Below are positions 26,216-35,658 of a stretch of DNA of 64,000 nucleotides, piece by piece. The notes under the pieces were generated by a model. That model was not told the origin of the DNA. It did not search any database and saw only the letters and a program-made list of their open reading frames with translations. The position numbers were made by a program, and so were the translations under genes. The first letter of the stretch is position 1; every line of letters begins with the position of its first letter. Source of the DNA: M55B127 sp034521955 (GTDB taxonomy: Bacteria; Bacillota; Halanaerobiia; Halanaerobiales; M55B127). Location: contig JAXHLT010000001.1 in assembly GCA_034521955.1 (NCBI GenBank), positions 489,550 to 553,549 of the forward strand, in the 5' to 3' direction.

Positions 26216-28116
26216 TTAGTGAATAATACCATGGCTGATAATGGAGGAACTTTTACATTATCAGCTTTAAATTTATGCAGTATATTAGTTCCTGCCTTTT
26301 TATCATTTAAAACAATATTAAATTTATATTTTTTATTTAGCCAAAATCTACTCCAATGATGCTGTGGATTATAAAATACAAAGATATTTTTCCATTTATC
26401 ATTATTTGCATTATCTTTTAGTACAAAACCAATAGCTGCATCTTCACTTTTTATAAAGTCAAGGTGTCTTTTTATCATCTCTGGATCTTTCATTCTAAAA
26501 GCAGGATGTTTTTTTCTAAGTTCAATTAAACCTTTGTAATACAAAAAAGTGTCATAGTATTTGGTCTTTCTCTCCCACTTTATTTGGTTTATATGATCCC
26601 CTGCATTATAACTATTATGATTACCATACTTAGTTCTTAAAAATTCCTCTCCACCCTGTATAAATGGTATTCCTTGAGAGGTGAATATTATAGCCTGAGC
26701 TAGATGGTCCATCTTTATTCTTTCCTCTTCAGAAGCTTTACTTACCGATTTATTAATCTTATCCCATAAAGTTAAATTATCATGTGCACTTACATAATTA
26801 ATCGTTTCTTCTGGTTTATAGGTGAAGTCGTTAAGTTCAAAATCATAGTTAATACTTCCTACAACACCGATTCTTATATCATCATAGGTTTCAAACTTTC
26901 CATTAACATAACCTTTAGTAAAACCGTCTGTATCTCCTTTAATTGCATCTCTAAATCCATCATTGAAAAATGCAAAGTTTTTGTTTTTTTGAAATCCTTT
27001 ATTTATCTTATCTTTTTCAGGAAGATGAGGTGGTAAAGCTGCCCATGGTTCTCCATATATTAATATGTCCTGATTAATATCATGGAGTTCTTTTTCAATT
27101 TTTAATACTGTTTCTTTGTCCATTAAACCCATCAAATCAAATCTAAAACCATCAATATGGTACTCTTTTACCCAGTACTTTAAAGAATCAATAATAAATT
27201 TTCTAACCATTGGTCTTTCAGTAGCTATTTCATTACCACATCCAGAACCATTTGTTAAATAACAGTTATTTATCAAACGATAAAAATAACCTGGAGCTGT
27301 TTTATTGAAAGCAGATTCATCTGTATAATAGGTATGGTTATAGACAACATCCATTATTACACCAATATTATTATCATGTAATTTTTTCACCATCTCTTTA
27401 AACTCTTTGATCCTTTGATATCCCTCTGGTTTATTTGCATAAGAACCTTCAGGAACATTATAATAATGAGGATCATATCCCCAATTGTATTCATAACGGT
27501 TTTGTTCATCAACTGTAGCATAATCAAAAACAGGTAGCAGATGAACATGTGTAATTCCCAGTTCTTTTAGGTGATCTAACCCTGTACTTAACCCCTGATT
27601 ATTTACAGTATTTTCCTCAGTAAAACCTAGAAAATCTCCCCTGTTTTTTATTCCTGAATAAGGTGAAGTAGAAAAATCACGAACATGCACCTCATAAATA
27701 ATCGCGTCTACAGGACTATCAATTTTAACAGGTCTATCTTGATCCCAATCAAAAGGATCAGTCTTATCTAAATTAACAAACAGTCCCATTTCACTGTTTG
27801 GAGCTAGACCTTTAGCGTATGGGTCTACTGTTTTTTCAACCTTATTACCGTAATCAACTGCAAAAAGATAATATTTCCCCGCATAGTTTCCTTCTAATTC
27901 AATTGACCATACACCATTTAATCCTTTTGTCATTTCAAATTCTTCGAAAGGTTCTGAACTTTTAAAATAATTATATATTTCAATTTTAACATTAATAGCG
28001 GTTGGAGACCAAAGTTTAATTTTTGTTTTTTCTTTTGTATAAGTTACTCCGAGATCATCACCCTTGTATATATATTTAGGATTATATACTTCCTTTTGTA
28101 TATCAATAATATCCAT
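26212..28116 (-). CDS. pulA: Type I pullulanase (glycogen debranching)
   Basis: GH13_14 debranching enzyme of 634 residues, cytoplasmic because no signal peptide is present. N-terminal CBM48-like domain (TKIKLWSPTAINVKIEIYN), then the pullulanase signature YNWGYDP, IGVIMDVVYNHTY, GFRFDLMGLMD with nucleophile Asp, LIYGEPWAALPP with acid/base Glu, and VSAHDNLTLWDKI. Hydrolyses alpha-1,6 branches so that GlgP can continue. Convergent with glgB. The first ATG at 28116 follows AGGGGC. Confidence 0.95.
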   Translation of the reverse strand: MDIIDIQKEVYNPKYIYKGDDLGVTYTKEKTKIKLWSPTAINVKIEIYNYFKSSEPFEEFEMTKGLNGVWSIELEGNYAGKYYLFAVDYGNKVEKTVDPYAKGLAPNSEMGLFVNLDKTDPFDWDQDRPVKIDSPVDAIIYEVHVRDFSTSPYSGIKNRGDFLGFTEENTVNNQGLSTGLDHLKELGITHVHLLPVFDYATVDEQNRYEYNWGYDPHYYNVPEGSYANKPEGYQRIKEFKEMVKKLHDNNIGVIMDVVYNHTYYTDESAFNKTAPGYFYRLINNCYLTNGSGCGNEIATERPMVRKFIIDSLKYWVKEYHIDGFRFDLMGLMDKETVLKIEKELHDINQDILIYGEPWAALPPHLPEKDKINKGFQKNKNFAFFNDGFRDAIKGDTDGFTKGYVNGKFETYDDIRIGVVGSINYDFELNDFTYKPEETINYVSAHDNLTLWDKINKSVSKASEEERIKMDHLAQAIIFTSQGIPFIQGGEEFLRTKYGNHNSYNAGDHINQIKWERKTKYYDTFLYYKGLIELRKKHPAFRMKDPEMIKRHLDFIKSEDAAIGFVLKDNANNDKWKNIFVFYNPQHHWSRFWLNKKYKFNIVLNDKKAGTNILHKFKADNVKVPPLSAMVLFTN

Positions 28117-28152
28117 AGTATCTAATTGCCCCTTTAATTGTCTCTATTGTAG

Positions 28153-29556
28153 TTATATTGCTTTGCTAGAATTTTTCTTTATAATATCAATAAAAACATC
28201 TACTATTTCTGGATCAAACTGTTTTCCTTTGTTATCTTTTAGTTCTTCAATAGCCTTACTTTTTATTAAAGCATCACGATAAGCTCGTATAGATGTCATT
28301 GCTGAATAGGCATCAGCGACAGATATAATCCTTGAAATCAAAGGAATTTCTTTTCCTTTTAATCCTTCAGGATAACCTGTTCCATCCCATCTCTCATGAT
28401 GATATAATACATATTCTGCAATACCATCTAATCTTTTTGATTTAGACAAAGACTCATAAGCCCAAGCCGGATGGTTTTTAATTAACTCATAATCTTTTTC
28501 TTTAAAATTTTCTTTTTTATTTAAGACCATACTTGGAACTATAAGCTTTCCAATATCATGTACCAATCCTGCCCAGTAACTGTTTTGTACATCTTTTTTA
28601 TTAAGTTCTAAGTTAATTGCAATTCGTTTGGAAAGTTCAGCAACTTCTTCTGAATGACCACCCGTATAACTATCATGTATCTCTAAAAATTTAATCATTG
28701 ATAATATTATATCACGTTGAAACTCCCCCTGCAATTTATTGTATCTTTGGAAAGTATAAAATGATTCAGCAATGTTTCTAAATGCTGTAAGCGTTTGAAC
28801 TCCACTTTCAGAAAATTCTTCATCACTATTAATATCAAGGTCTAAAGATATGCCAGCTAACATTTCATTATCAACAACCAAAGAAAATGTTAACGATTGT
28901 TTGATATCTTTTGAGGCTTCTCTTAATATTTCATATTGTTCTTTTGGAATCTTATTTTTATCATAAGATAACAAATTTTTTATTATTTTTGGTTTTCTTT
29001 TATGGATTGTATAAACACTTTTATCTATTGAAAGTAGTTTTAATTTTTCTAAATCATGCCCAATAGCATCTACATAACTTACTTTATTATTGTTTATTAT
29101 ATAGATACTACCATAGTCACTTTTAGGAACCAACTTATATGCTGTTCTTAATAAATGTGATAAAAACTTATCAGAATCATTAAAAGTTTCTTTACTAATA
29201 TTATTGATAAAATCAACCATTATCTTTAGATCTTCTGTCTGCTCATATAAATTTTGATAAGATTCTTTTAAATTTTGGTGACCGTTCTCCAGTTTATTAG
29301 TATATCTATTTAATTCTTCATTTTTAATTTTTAATTCATCTTTAGTTTCTCTTAAACGATCAAAATATTTTTTTAATAATAAATAAAAAATTAAACCAGT
29401 AATTAATACATAAAACAATCCTTTATAGGTCTGCAATCTCATAATTATATCTTCCTGATAAAATAAACTTTTTAACAGCTCATCAGAAAAATATATCCAC
29501 AACCCACCTAATATAAGATATATAATAATAAATTTACTTTCTTCATTAATTTTCAT
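28153..29556 (-). CDS. Membrane HD-GYP protein with GAF-like domain, probable c-di-GMP phosphodiesterase
   Basis: 467 residues: two N-terminal membrane segments (about 8-26 and 46-64), a coiled coil (70-110), a GAF-like sensory region (about 115-275) and a C-terminal HD-GYP domain. Catalytic motifs are complete: GGHSEEVAEL, LVHDIGKL (HD), LIKNHP, LYHHERWDGTGYP (HHE...GYP) and SVADAYSAM. HD-GYP proteins hydrolyse c-di-GMP to GMP or pGpG. It sits within the glycogen cluster in the same direction as pulA, which may couple storage metabolism to c-di-GMP, though the link is by position only. Confidence 0.93.
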   Translation of the reverse strand: MKINEESKFIIIYLILGGLWIYFSDELLKSLFYQEDIIMRLQTYKGLFYVLITGLIFYLLLKKYFDRLRETKDELKIKNEELNRYTNKLENGHQNLKESYQNLYEQTEDLKIMVDFINNISKETFNDSDKFLSHLLRTAYKLVPKSDYGSIYIINNNKVSYVDAIGHDLEKLKLLSIDKSVYTIHKRKPKIIKNLLSYDKNKIPKEQYEILREASKDIKQSLTFSLVVDNEMLAGISLDLDINSDEEFSESGVQTLTAFRNIAESFYTFQRYNKLQGEFQRDIILSMIKFLEIHDSYTGGHSEEVAELSKRIAINLELNKKDVQNSYWAGLVHDIGKLIVPSMVLNKKENFKEKDYELIKNHPAWAYESLSKSKRLDGIAEYVLYHHERWDGTGYPEGLKGKEIPLISRIISVADAYSAMTSIRAYRDALIKSKAIEELKDNKGKQFDPEIVDVFIDIIKKNSSKAI

Positions 29557-29869
29557 TATAAATCATCCTAATAAAATTAATTTATTCCTTATTATATAAC
29601 TTCTATGAATCTCAAATAATCCCTTTATGAAGGGTTTTTATTATTAATAAAGAATTAATTAAATTAAGACTAAATAATCTATACTTAATTATTTTACAAA
29701 ATATAATGTCTATATATTTGCATATTTGCTGATTCATTGTTATATTTAAAGTTAGGCAGCATAATTTTTAACTTTTCAAATTAGCTCAATAATAATTATC
29801 ATAATAACGTATTCCATTATAAAATATAATATGACTTCTTTGTAAAATTATAAGTCAGGAGGCTTACAA
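29557..29869. other. Divergent intergenic region with a small hairpin
   Basis: 313 AT-rich bases between the HD-GYP gene and the sucrose-phosphate synthase gene. It holds a five-bp hairpin CCCTT-TATG-AAGGG plus T run (29621-29640) reading on the plus strand, with no plus-strand gene before it, several TATAAT-like words (for example 29702-29707), and no open frame of note. Confidence 0.4.
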
Positions 29870-31357
29870 ATGGAAGATTCAGAAGCAAACCATATTTGTC
29901 TTTTAAATCCACAGGGTAACTTTGATCCCGATAATAGTTACTGGACAAAACATCCAGATTTTGGAGGGCAGTTAGTCTATGTAAAGGAATTATCATTAGC
30001 TTTGGCAAAACAAGGAGCTAAAGTTGATATAATTACTAGACAAATAAATGATGAAAAATGGCCTGAATTCTCACAAAAAATTGATAAATATCCTGAAAGT
30101 GAAAACGTAAGAATTATAAGAATTCCTTTTGATGGAGAAAAGTTTCTTAATAAAGAAGATCTCTGGCCCTATATAAATGAATATGTTCAAGGTATTATTG
30201 ACTTTTATGAAAATGAAAACTCTTTTCCAGAATTAGCTGTTAGCCATTATGGAACCGGTGGAATTAGTGGTCTATTTTTAAAACTAAAAAGAAATATTCC
30301 ATTTATATTTACTGGGCATTCATTAGGTGCAGAAAAAATGGAAAAGTTTGGTATAAATAAATTTAACTTTACTGAATATAATACAAAACATAACTTTCAT
30401 AGAAGAATTATTGCAGAAAGATTGTCAATAAAATATTCAGATGGAATTGTTGCAAGTACAAATTTAGAAAAAGATGAAATTTATAAACAGTCTATCTATG
30501 AAGATATAATCGATGAAAACAAGTTTATGATTACTCCACCTGGAGTAAATACAGATATTTTTAATGGAGAATATACTGAAGGAATAAGAAAAAAATTACA
30601 ACGAATATTTAAAAGAGACTTAAACGAAAACAGAATTGAACTTCCATATATCTTAATTAATAGCAGATTGACCAAAAAGAAAAATCATATTAAACTTGTA
30701 AAAGCTTATGTTGAAAATGAAGAACTACAAAAAAAAGCTAATCTCGCTATCTCATTAAGAAATGTAGATAATCCATTTGAAGATTATTCTAATTTAAATG
30801 AAGAGGAAAAAAATATCCTTGACCAAATTATGAAGCTAATTTATAATAATAATTGTTCAGATAAAGTTACCATGTTCTCGATTGATAACCAAAAAGAAAT
30901 AGCTGAAGTTTATTCTTATTTTGCTGAGTTAAAATCCGTTTTTGCTTTACCTTCTATCTATGAAACTTTCGGATTAACATTGATAGAAGCAATGGTTTCG
31001 GGTCTACCAGCTGTTGTTACTAAAAATGGTGGTCCAGCAGAAGTTGTTCAACAAGGTAAATACGGAACTTTAATAGATCCCGAAGATTCAGAAAATATTG
31101 CAGATGGACTACTTGAACTTTTAACAAATGATAAAAAATGGAACAAATTTAATAAGTCAGGTATAAAATATATAAAAGAAAAATTTTCCTGGAAAAACAC
31201 TGCAGAAGACTATTTAAAATTAATTGAAAAAGTATTGTCCGATAAACAAGAGTTTGATATTGATGAATACAATATACCTGATTATTATACAGTACCGGAT
31301 TCAAAAAATGATTCAAGACTATTAGACCGATTTTTAAGAATTTGGAAAAATTCATAA
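29870..31357 (+). CDS. Sucrose-phosphate synthase-type GT4 glycosyltransferase
   Basis: A 495-residue retaining glycosyltransferase that closely follows the Halothermothrix orenii sucrose-phosphate synthase as I recall it, almost word for word in NPQGNFDPDNSYWTKHPDFG, GGQLVYVKE, RIIRIPF, TGHSLGAEKMEK, FHRRIIAERL and PPGVNTDIF. The donor-site E-x7-E motif is SIYETFGLTLIEAM. It makes sucrose-6-phosphate from UDP/ADP-glucose and fructose-6-phosphate; sucrose is a compatible solute in halophiles. No phosphatase domain is attached. AGGAGG eight bases before ATG. Transcribed with the phosphorylase that follows. Confidence 0.93.
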   Translation: MEDSEANHICLLNPQGNFDPDNSYWTKHPDFGGQLVYVKELSLALAKQGAKVDIITRQINDEKWPEFSQKIDKYPESENVRIIRIPFDGEKFLNKEDLWPYINEYVQGIIDFYENENSFPELAVSHYGTGGISGLFLKLKRNIPFIFTGHSLGAEKMEKFGINKFNFTEYNTKHNFHRRIIAERLSIKYSDGIVASTNLEKDEIYKQSIYEDIIDENKFMITPPGVNTDIFNGEYTEGIRKKLQRIFKRDLNENRIELPYILINSRLTKKKNHIKLVKAYVENEELQKKANLAISLRNVDNPFEDYSNLNEEEKNILDQIMKLIYNNNCSDKVTMFSIDNQKEIAEVYSYFAELKSVFALPSIYETFGLTLIEAMVSGLPAVVTKNGGPAEVVQQGKYGTLIDPEDSENIADGLLELLTNDKKWNKFNKSGIKYIKEKFSWKNTAEDYLKLIEKVLSDKQEFDIDEYNIPDYYTVPDSKNDSRLLDRFLRIWKNS

Positions 31358-31397
31358 AAAGTATGTTTTAAAATTTTATATTAGGAGAGTGTTTTAA

Positions 31398-33020
31398 ATG
31401 ATAGCAAAACAAAAACGTAAAACAGTGGCATATTTCTGTATGGAATATGGAATAAACCATAATTTCAGAATATATGCAGGAGGTTTGGGAATTTTAGCCG
31501 GTGACATCTTAAAAACCGCCAAAGAATATGACTTCCCAATCTTTGGAATAGGAATTTTGTGGCTTGAAGGTTATACCAAACAATTAATTGATGAAAACGG
31601 TAGACCCTATGATAAGTATCCCAAAAATGAATACATTTATAATTATCTTGAAGATACAGATGTTACAGTAACTGTAAAAGTTAAAGGTAATGATATAAAG
31701 CTAAAAGTATGGAAACTTGAAACAGATAACATGAATCCGCTATATTTATTAGATTCTAACTTAGAAGAAAATGGCAAGTATAATTGGATTACCCAGAGAC
31801 TATATGCCTGGGGTGAAGAAGAACGAGTAGCCCAAGAAATTGCACTTGGTATCGGTGGTATTAAAGCGATACGTGCATTAGGACTTGATGTAGATGTATA
31901 TCATTATAATGAAGGTCATGCCGTTTTTGCGGGAACAGAAATGATAAAAGAAAAAATGGAAAATGGTCTTGAATTCGAAGAGGCTTTAAAAGCAGTTAGG
32001 AACAAAACCGTCTTTACAACTCACACCCCTGTAAAAAAGGGAAATGAAATCCATGCTCATAGCCTTTTAAAAGAAATGGGAGCATATAATGGACTTACCG
32101 AAGAACAGATGAAAAGAATTGGAAATGACCCATTTAGTAACACAGTGGCCGGATTAAGGCTCGCTAAAATTTCTAATGGTGTAGCTCAGCTTCATGGTGT
32201 TACTGCAAGAAACATGTGGAAACATGTTAAAGGCAAATCACCGATTAAAGCTATCACCAATGGAGTTCATAGAAAATCATGGGTCGATTCTAGAATATAC
32301 AACGCATTTGAAAATGGTGATGACTTAACTCCAGTACACCAACAGTTAAAGTCTGAATTGATTAACTATGTTAATGACAAGACCGGAGCAAAACTTGATA
32401 AGGACAAACTATTAATTGGATTTGCTAGAAGAGCTGCCCCTTATAAAAGAGCAGACCTTATCTTTAGTAAAATGGATGTTATTGGTCCTTATTTAGAAGA
32501 AGGAAAAATACAGATAATTTTCTCTGGTAAAGCACATCCCCTTGATGATAAAGGAAAAGATCTTGTTGCACGTATTATTAAAATGACAAAAAAATATCCT
32601 AATAGTGTGGTATTTTTAGAAGATTATAACATTGAAATTGCTCAGATGTTAACAAGAGGTGTAGATGTCTGGCTTAATAATCCTCGCCGACCTAAAGAAG
32701 CAAGTGGTACTTCTGGCATGAAATCAGCAATGAATGGAGTACTAAACTTTAGTATATTAGATGGTTGGTGGCCGGAAGCATGTCACCATGGTATGAATGG
32801 TTGGCAGTTTGGTGATGGATATGTAGGAGAAAATCAAGATAACCATGATAGAGATTCCTTATATAGAGTTCTATTAAATGAAGTAGTACCCACTTACTAT
32901 GAAGACAAAGAACAGTGGGAAGAAATGATGAATAATAGTATTGAAAGCACTTATGAAGATTTCTCCGCACTAAAAATGATTGAAAATTATTATCTTAAAA
33001 TGTATAGAAAAATCAAATAA
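31398..33020 (+). CDS. glgP: Short-type alpha-glucan phosphorylase
   Basis: GT35 enzyme of 540 residues, the short form found in thermophiles and archaea rather than the ~800-residue E. coli form. FCMEYGINHNFRIYAGGLGILAGD at the N-terminus, YHYNEGHAVF, FTTHTPVKKGNE, NGVHRKSW, GFARRAAPYKRADL, and the PLP-lysine motif GTSGMKSAMNG are all visible. It releases glucose-1-phosphate from glycogen, which can feed the adjacent sucrose pathway. AGGAGAG before the ATG, 40 bases after the previous gene, followed by a clean terminator. Confidence 0.96.
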   Translation: MIAKQKRKTVAYFCMEYGINHNFRIYAGGLGILAGDILKTAKEYDFPIFGIGILWLEGYTKQLIDENGRPYDKYPKNEYIYNYLEDTDVTVTVKVKGNDIKLKVWKLETDNMNPLYLLDSNLEENGKYNWITQRLYAWGEEERVAQEIALGIGGIKAIRALGLDVDVYHYNEGHAVFAGTEMIKEKMENGLEFEEALKAVRNKTVFTTHTPVKKGNEIHAHSLLKEMGAYNGLTEEQMKRIGNDPFSNTVAGLRLAKISNGVAQLHGVTARNMWKHVKGKSPIKAITNGVHRKSWVDSRIYNAFENGDDLTPVHQQLKSELINYVNDKTGAKLDKDKLLIGFARRAAPYKRADLIFSKMDVIGPYLEEGKIQIIFSGKAHPLDDKGKDLVARIIKMTKKYPNSVVFLEDYNIEIAQMLTRGVDVWLNNPRRPKEASGTSGMKSAMNGVLNFSILDGWWPEACHHGMNGWQFGDGYVGENQDNHDRDSLYRVLLNEVVPTYYEDKEQWEEMMNNSIESTYEDFSALKMIENYYLKMYRKIK

Positions 33021-33035
33021 AAACCATATAACTCT

Positions 33036-33065
33036 AAAGCCCCTTTAATTAGGGGCTTTTATTTT
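33036..33065 (+). terminator. Rho-independent terminator after glgP
   Basis: AAAGCCCC (33036-33043) pairs with GGGGCTTT (33052-33059), followed by TTATTTT. Sixteen bases after the glgP stop. Confidence 0.9.
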
Positions 33066-33130
33066 AAATCTTCATAACATCCATCCTTCGTACATCTTAC
33101 TTTACTAAAACAATCCTAATAATCTTATTT

Positions 33131-33179
33131 TTGACATTATACTTCATCTTTATTATAATTTTAGTTGATATATCAACTA
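33131..33179 (+). promoter_or_regulatory. marR-MATE promoter with 18-bp perfect palindrome
   Basis: Consensus promoter: TTGACA (33131-33136), 17-base spacer, TATAAT (33154-33159). Directly after the -10 box is the perfect palindrome TAGTTGATATATCAACTA (33162-33179), covering the transcription start region. This is where an autoregulating MarR-type dimer would bind; that assignment is inference. Confidence 0.85.
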
Positions 33180-33199
33180 TTTATGCAGAGGTGTCTTAA

Positions 33200-33631
33200 A
33201 TGTCAAAACATCATATCGGAAAACACTTAAGTATTACACACCGAACTCATACAAAAATCATTGATAAGTTTTTTAAAAAGGAATTTAATCTAAATTACGG
33301 ACAGGTATTTATTTTATCAAAAATATATGTAAATGATACAATAAATCAACACAAGTTATGTGAAGAGTATAGTTTGGATAAAGCTGGTGTTGGAAGGATA
33401 TTAAAAAAACTTGAACGGAAAGATTTTATAAAAAGAAAATCAGACCCCAAAGATAAAAGAAGTAATATTATATATTTAACTGAAAAATCCAAAAGAATGA
33501 AAGAAGATTTTTTTCAACTTTTTGATAAAATTGAAAGTCAGATAAGACAAGATTTATCAGATGAAGAAATAGATACTTTAATAAACTTACTAAAAAAAGT
33601 GCAGATAAATTTGGATACACTGGAGGGATAA
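33200..33631 (+). CDS. MarR-family transcriptional regulator
   Basis: 143-residue winged-helix regulator. Helix-turn-helix and wing are visible as INQHKLCEEYSLDKAGVGRILKKLERKDFI followed by KRKSDPKDKRSNIIYLTEK, the beta-hairpin wing with the conserved DxRxxxxxLT pattern. Its gene ends two bases before the MATE exporter, so it is most likely the local repressor of that pump, acting at the palindrome upstream. GAGGTG precedes the ATG. Confidence 0.94.
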   Translation: MSKHHIGKHLSITHRTHTKIIDKFFKKEFNLNYGQVFILSKIYVNDTINQHKLCEEYSLDKAGVGRILKKLERKDFIKRKSDPKDKRSNIIYLTEKSKRMKEDFFQLFDKIESQIRQDLSDEEIDTLINLLKKVQINLDTLEG

Positions 33632-33632
33632 T

Positions 33633-35018
33633 ATGGCTTTAGCGACAAAATCAGAGCGGATGGGAACAGAAAAAATAGGTAAATTACTATTTAGACTTTC
33701 AGCCCCCGCTATTGTAGGTATGCTCATTCAAGCCTTATATAATATTGTTGATAGTATATATGTAGGACGTTTAAGCACAGAAGCTTTGTCAGCACTATCA
33801 GTTTCATTTCCAATTCAAATGTTTTTAATATCTATTGGAGTTGGTACCGGTGTAGGTACTAGTTCATTAATCTCAAGACTTTTAGGACAGGGAAACAAAA
33901 AAAGAGCAAATAATGTCGCTGAACATGTCTTTTTTATTGCTATATTATATGGTATTGTTGTAGGAATTATTGGTATATTTTTTACAGAAAACATAATAAA
34001 CATATTTACAAGTGATCCCGTATTAATTGATTTAGGGCAAAGATATATTAGAATAATATTGGTCGGTTCAACGGCGATATTTATACCTGCCACCTTTAAC
34101 TATATACTCCGTGGAGAAGGAAATACTTTTATTCCCATGCTTACGATGATTATTGGTGCAGTATTAAATATGATATTAGATCCATTATTAATTTTTGGCA
34201 TTGGTTTTTTCCCAAAATTGGGTGTTGCCGGGGCTGCATATGCAACAGTTTTTTCAAGAATAATTGGGGGAATATTTATAATCTTTATTCTATTCAGTGA
34301 CAAAAATGAAATAACCCTAAATTTAAAAGACTTTAAATTTGACTTTCAGATAATAAAAGAAATCTATCAAGTGGGACTACCTGCCATGGTAAACCGCTTG
34401 CTCTTTAGTACAGCAATGGTGTTTATTAATTTAATTCTTGGAGCTTTTAACTCTACTGCAATAGCAGTAATGGGAATAATATTTAGAATGCAGTCATTTT
34501 TCTTAATGATGGTATTTGGTTTAAATCAAGGTTATTTACCGATTGTAGGTTACAATTATGGCCATAATAACCCAGAACGAATGAAAAAGACAATCCTTTT
34601 AGGTAATGGAACCGCATTATTTTTTGGATTAATTGGTTTTACAATATTTCAATTATTTCCAGAAGTAATGTTAAAATTATTTAATAGTGATCCAAAGCTT
34701 ATTGAAATTGGAGTCCCCGCTTTAAAAAGAGTAAGTACTTCATACTTCTTTATGGTTTTAAATATTACTGGAGTGGCTACTTTCCAGGCAATAGGTAAAG
34801 GAATGCCCAGCCTTGTAATTACATTTTTAAGACAAGCAATCTTTTTAGTACCCGGTATGTATTTACTGGGGCAGTTTTTTGGACTAGAAGCAACCTGGCT
34901 TTCATTTCCACTTGCAGAATCAATCAGTTTTATTATATTAATTATCTGGTTAACCTTCACATTAAAAGAAGCAATGTATAAGATGAGAGAAAGAAAGCCT
35001 AACAACGATTCAGTTTAA
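33633..35018 (+). CDS. MATE-family multidrug/Na+ efflux transporter
   Basis: 461 residues with twelve predicted membrane segments in two halves. The NorM/DinF family features are visible: KIGKLLFRLSAPAIVGMLIQALYNIVDSIYVG at the N-terminus and LRGEGNTFIPM around residue 155. Exports cationic compounds in exchange for Na+ or H+. It is in an operon with the MarR regulator and ends just before a bidirectional terminator. Confidence 0.95.
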   Translation: MALATKSERMGTEKIGKLLFRLSAPAIVGMLIQALYNIVDSIYVGRLSTEALSALSVSFPIQMFLISIGVGTGVGTSSLISRLLGQGNKKRANNVAEHVFFIAILYGIVVGIIGIFFTENIINIFTSDPVLIDLGQRYIRIILVGSTAIFIPATFNYILRGEGNTFIPMLTMIIGAVLNMILDPLLIFGIGFFPKLGVAGAAYATVFSRIIGGIFIIFILFSDKNEITLNLKDFKFDFQIIKEIYQVGLPAMVNRLLFSTAMVFINLILGAFNSTAIAVMGIIFRMQSFFLMMVFGLNQGYLPIVGYNYGHNNPERMKKTILLGNGTALFFGLIGFTIFQLFPEVMLKLFNSDPKLIEIGVPALKRVSTSYFFMVLNITGVATFQAIGKGMPSLVITFLRQAIFLVPGMYLLGQFFGLEATWLSFPLAESISFIILIIWLTFTLKEAMYKMRERKPNNDSV

Positions 35019-35035
35019 CAAAGTAATGCAAACTT

Positions 35036-35074
35036 AAAAACCATTACCACAAAAATCTATGGTAATGGTTTTTT
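35036..35074. terminator. Bidirectional terminator between MATE and DJ-1 genes
   Basis: AAAAACCATTACC (35036-35048) pairs with GGTAATGGTTTTT (35061-35073); A run and T run on the two sides make it usable by both convergent genes. Confidence 0.9.
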
Positions 35075-35088
35075 AAATTTAATAATTT

Positions 35089-35640
35089 TTAAGTATTAAC
35101 CAACATTGAATCAATTAGATCCTCTTTTACATTTCTGCCCTCTAAGTATTCTACAACTTCTAGAGCAAATTCTAATGCAACACCCGCTCCTCTTGAAGTT
35201 ATAATATTACCATCTTTTACTACCCTTTCCTCTTTATAGTTACAAGATGGGACCTCCTTTTTAAAGCTCGGGTAACTGGTTGCATCTACATCTTCTAAAA
35301 TTCCGGCAGTTTCTAAAACCATTGGAGCAGCACAGATTGCTGCAACTAATCCTTTCTTTTCATTAATTTTTTTAACAAAATTCAATATTTGAGAGTTTTC
35401 CTTTAAGTTTTTTGCACCAGGCATACCCCCTGGTAATACAATACCATCAAATTCATCAATTTTAATTTGAATAATTCTTTCATCTGCAATCACTGGTATA
35501 TTATGAGCTCCTTTTACATCAATTGAATTCAAACTAACTGTTACTACTTCAATCCCTGCTCTTCTCAATACGTCTATAATAGTAATAGCTTCAATCTCTT
35601 CGAATCCCGGTGCCAAAGGTACTAATACTTTTTTACTCAT
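35089..35640 (-). CDS. DJ-1/PfpI-family protein (YajL/ThiJ-like)
   Basis: 183-residue cytoplasmic protein of the DJ-1 superfamily. The nucleophile elbow AAICAAPMVL contains the reactive Cys near 101, and the acidic partner is Glu in FEEIE near the N-terminus. Close relatives are thiol stress-response proteins of the YajL/DJ-1 type. SRGAGVALEFAL is typical of the C-terminal helix. Followed by the HAD gene upstream in the same direction. Confidence 0.93.
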   Translation of the reverse strand: MSKKVLVPLAPGFEEIEAITIIDVLRRAGIEVVTVSLNSIDVKGAHNIPVIADERIIQIKIDEFDGIVLPGGMPGAKNLKENSQILNFVKKINEKKGLVAAICAAPMVLETAGILEDVDATSYPSFKKEVPSCNYKEERVVKDGNIITSRGAGVALEFALEVVEYLEGRNVKEDLIDSMLVNT

Positions 35641-35658
35641 CTAATCACTCCTTTAGTA

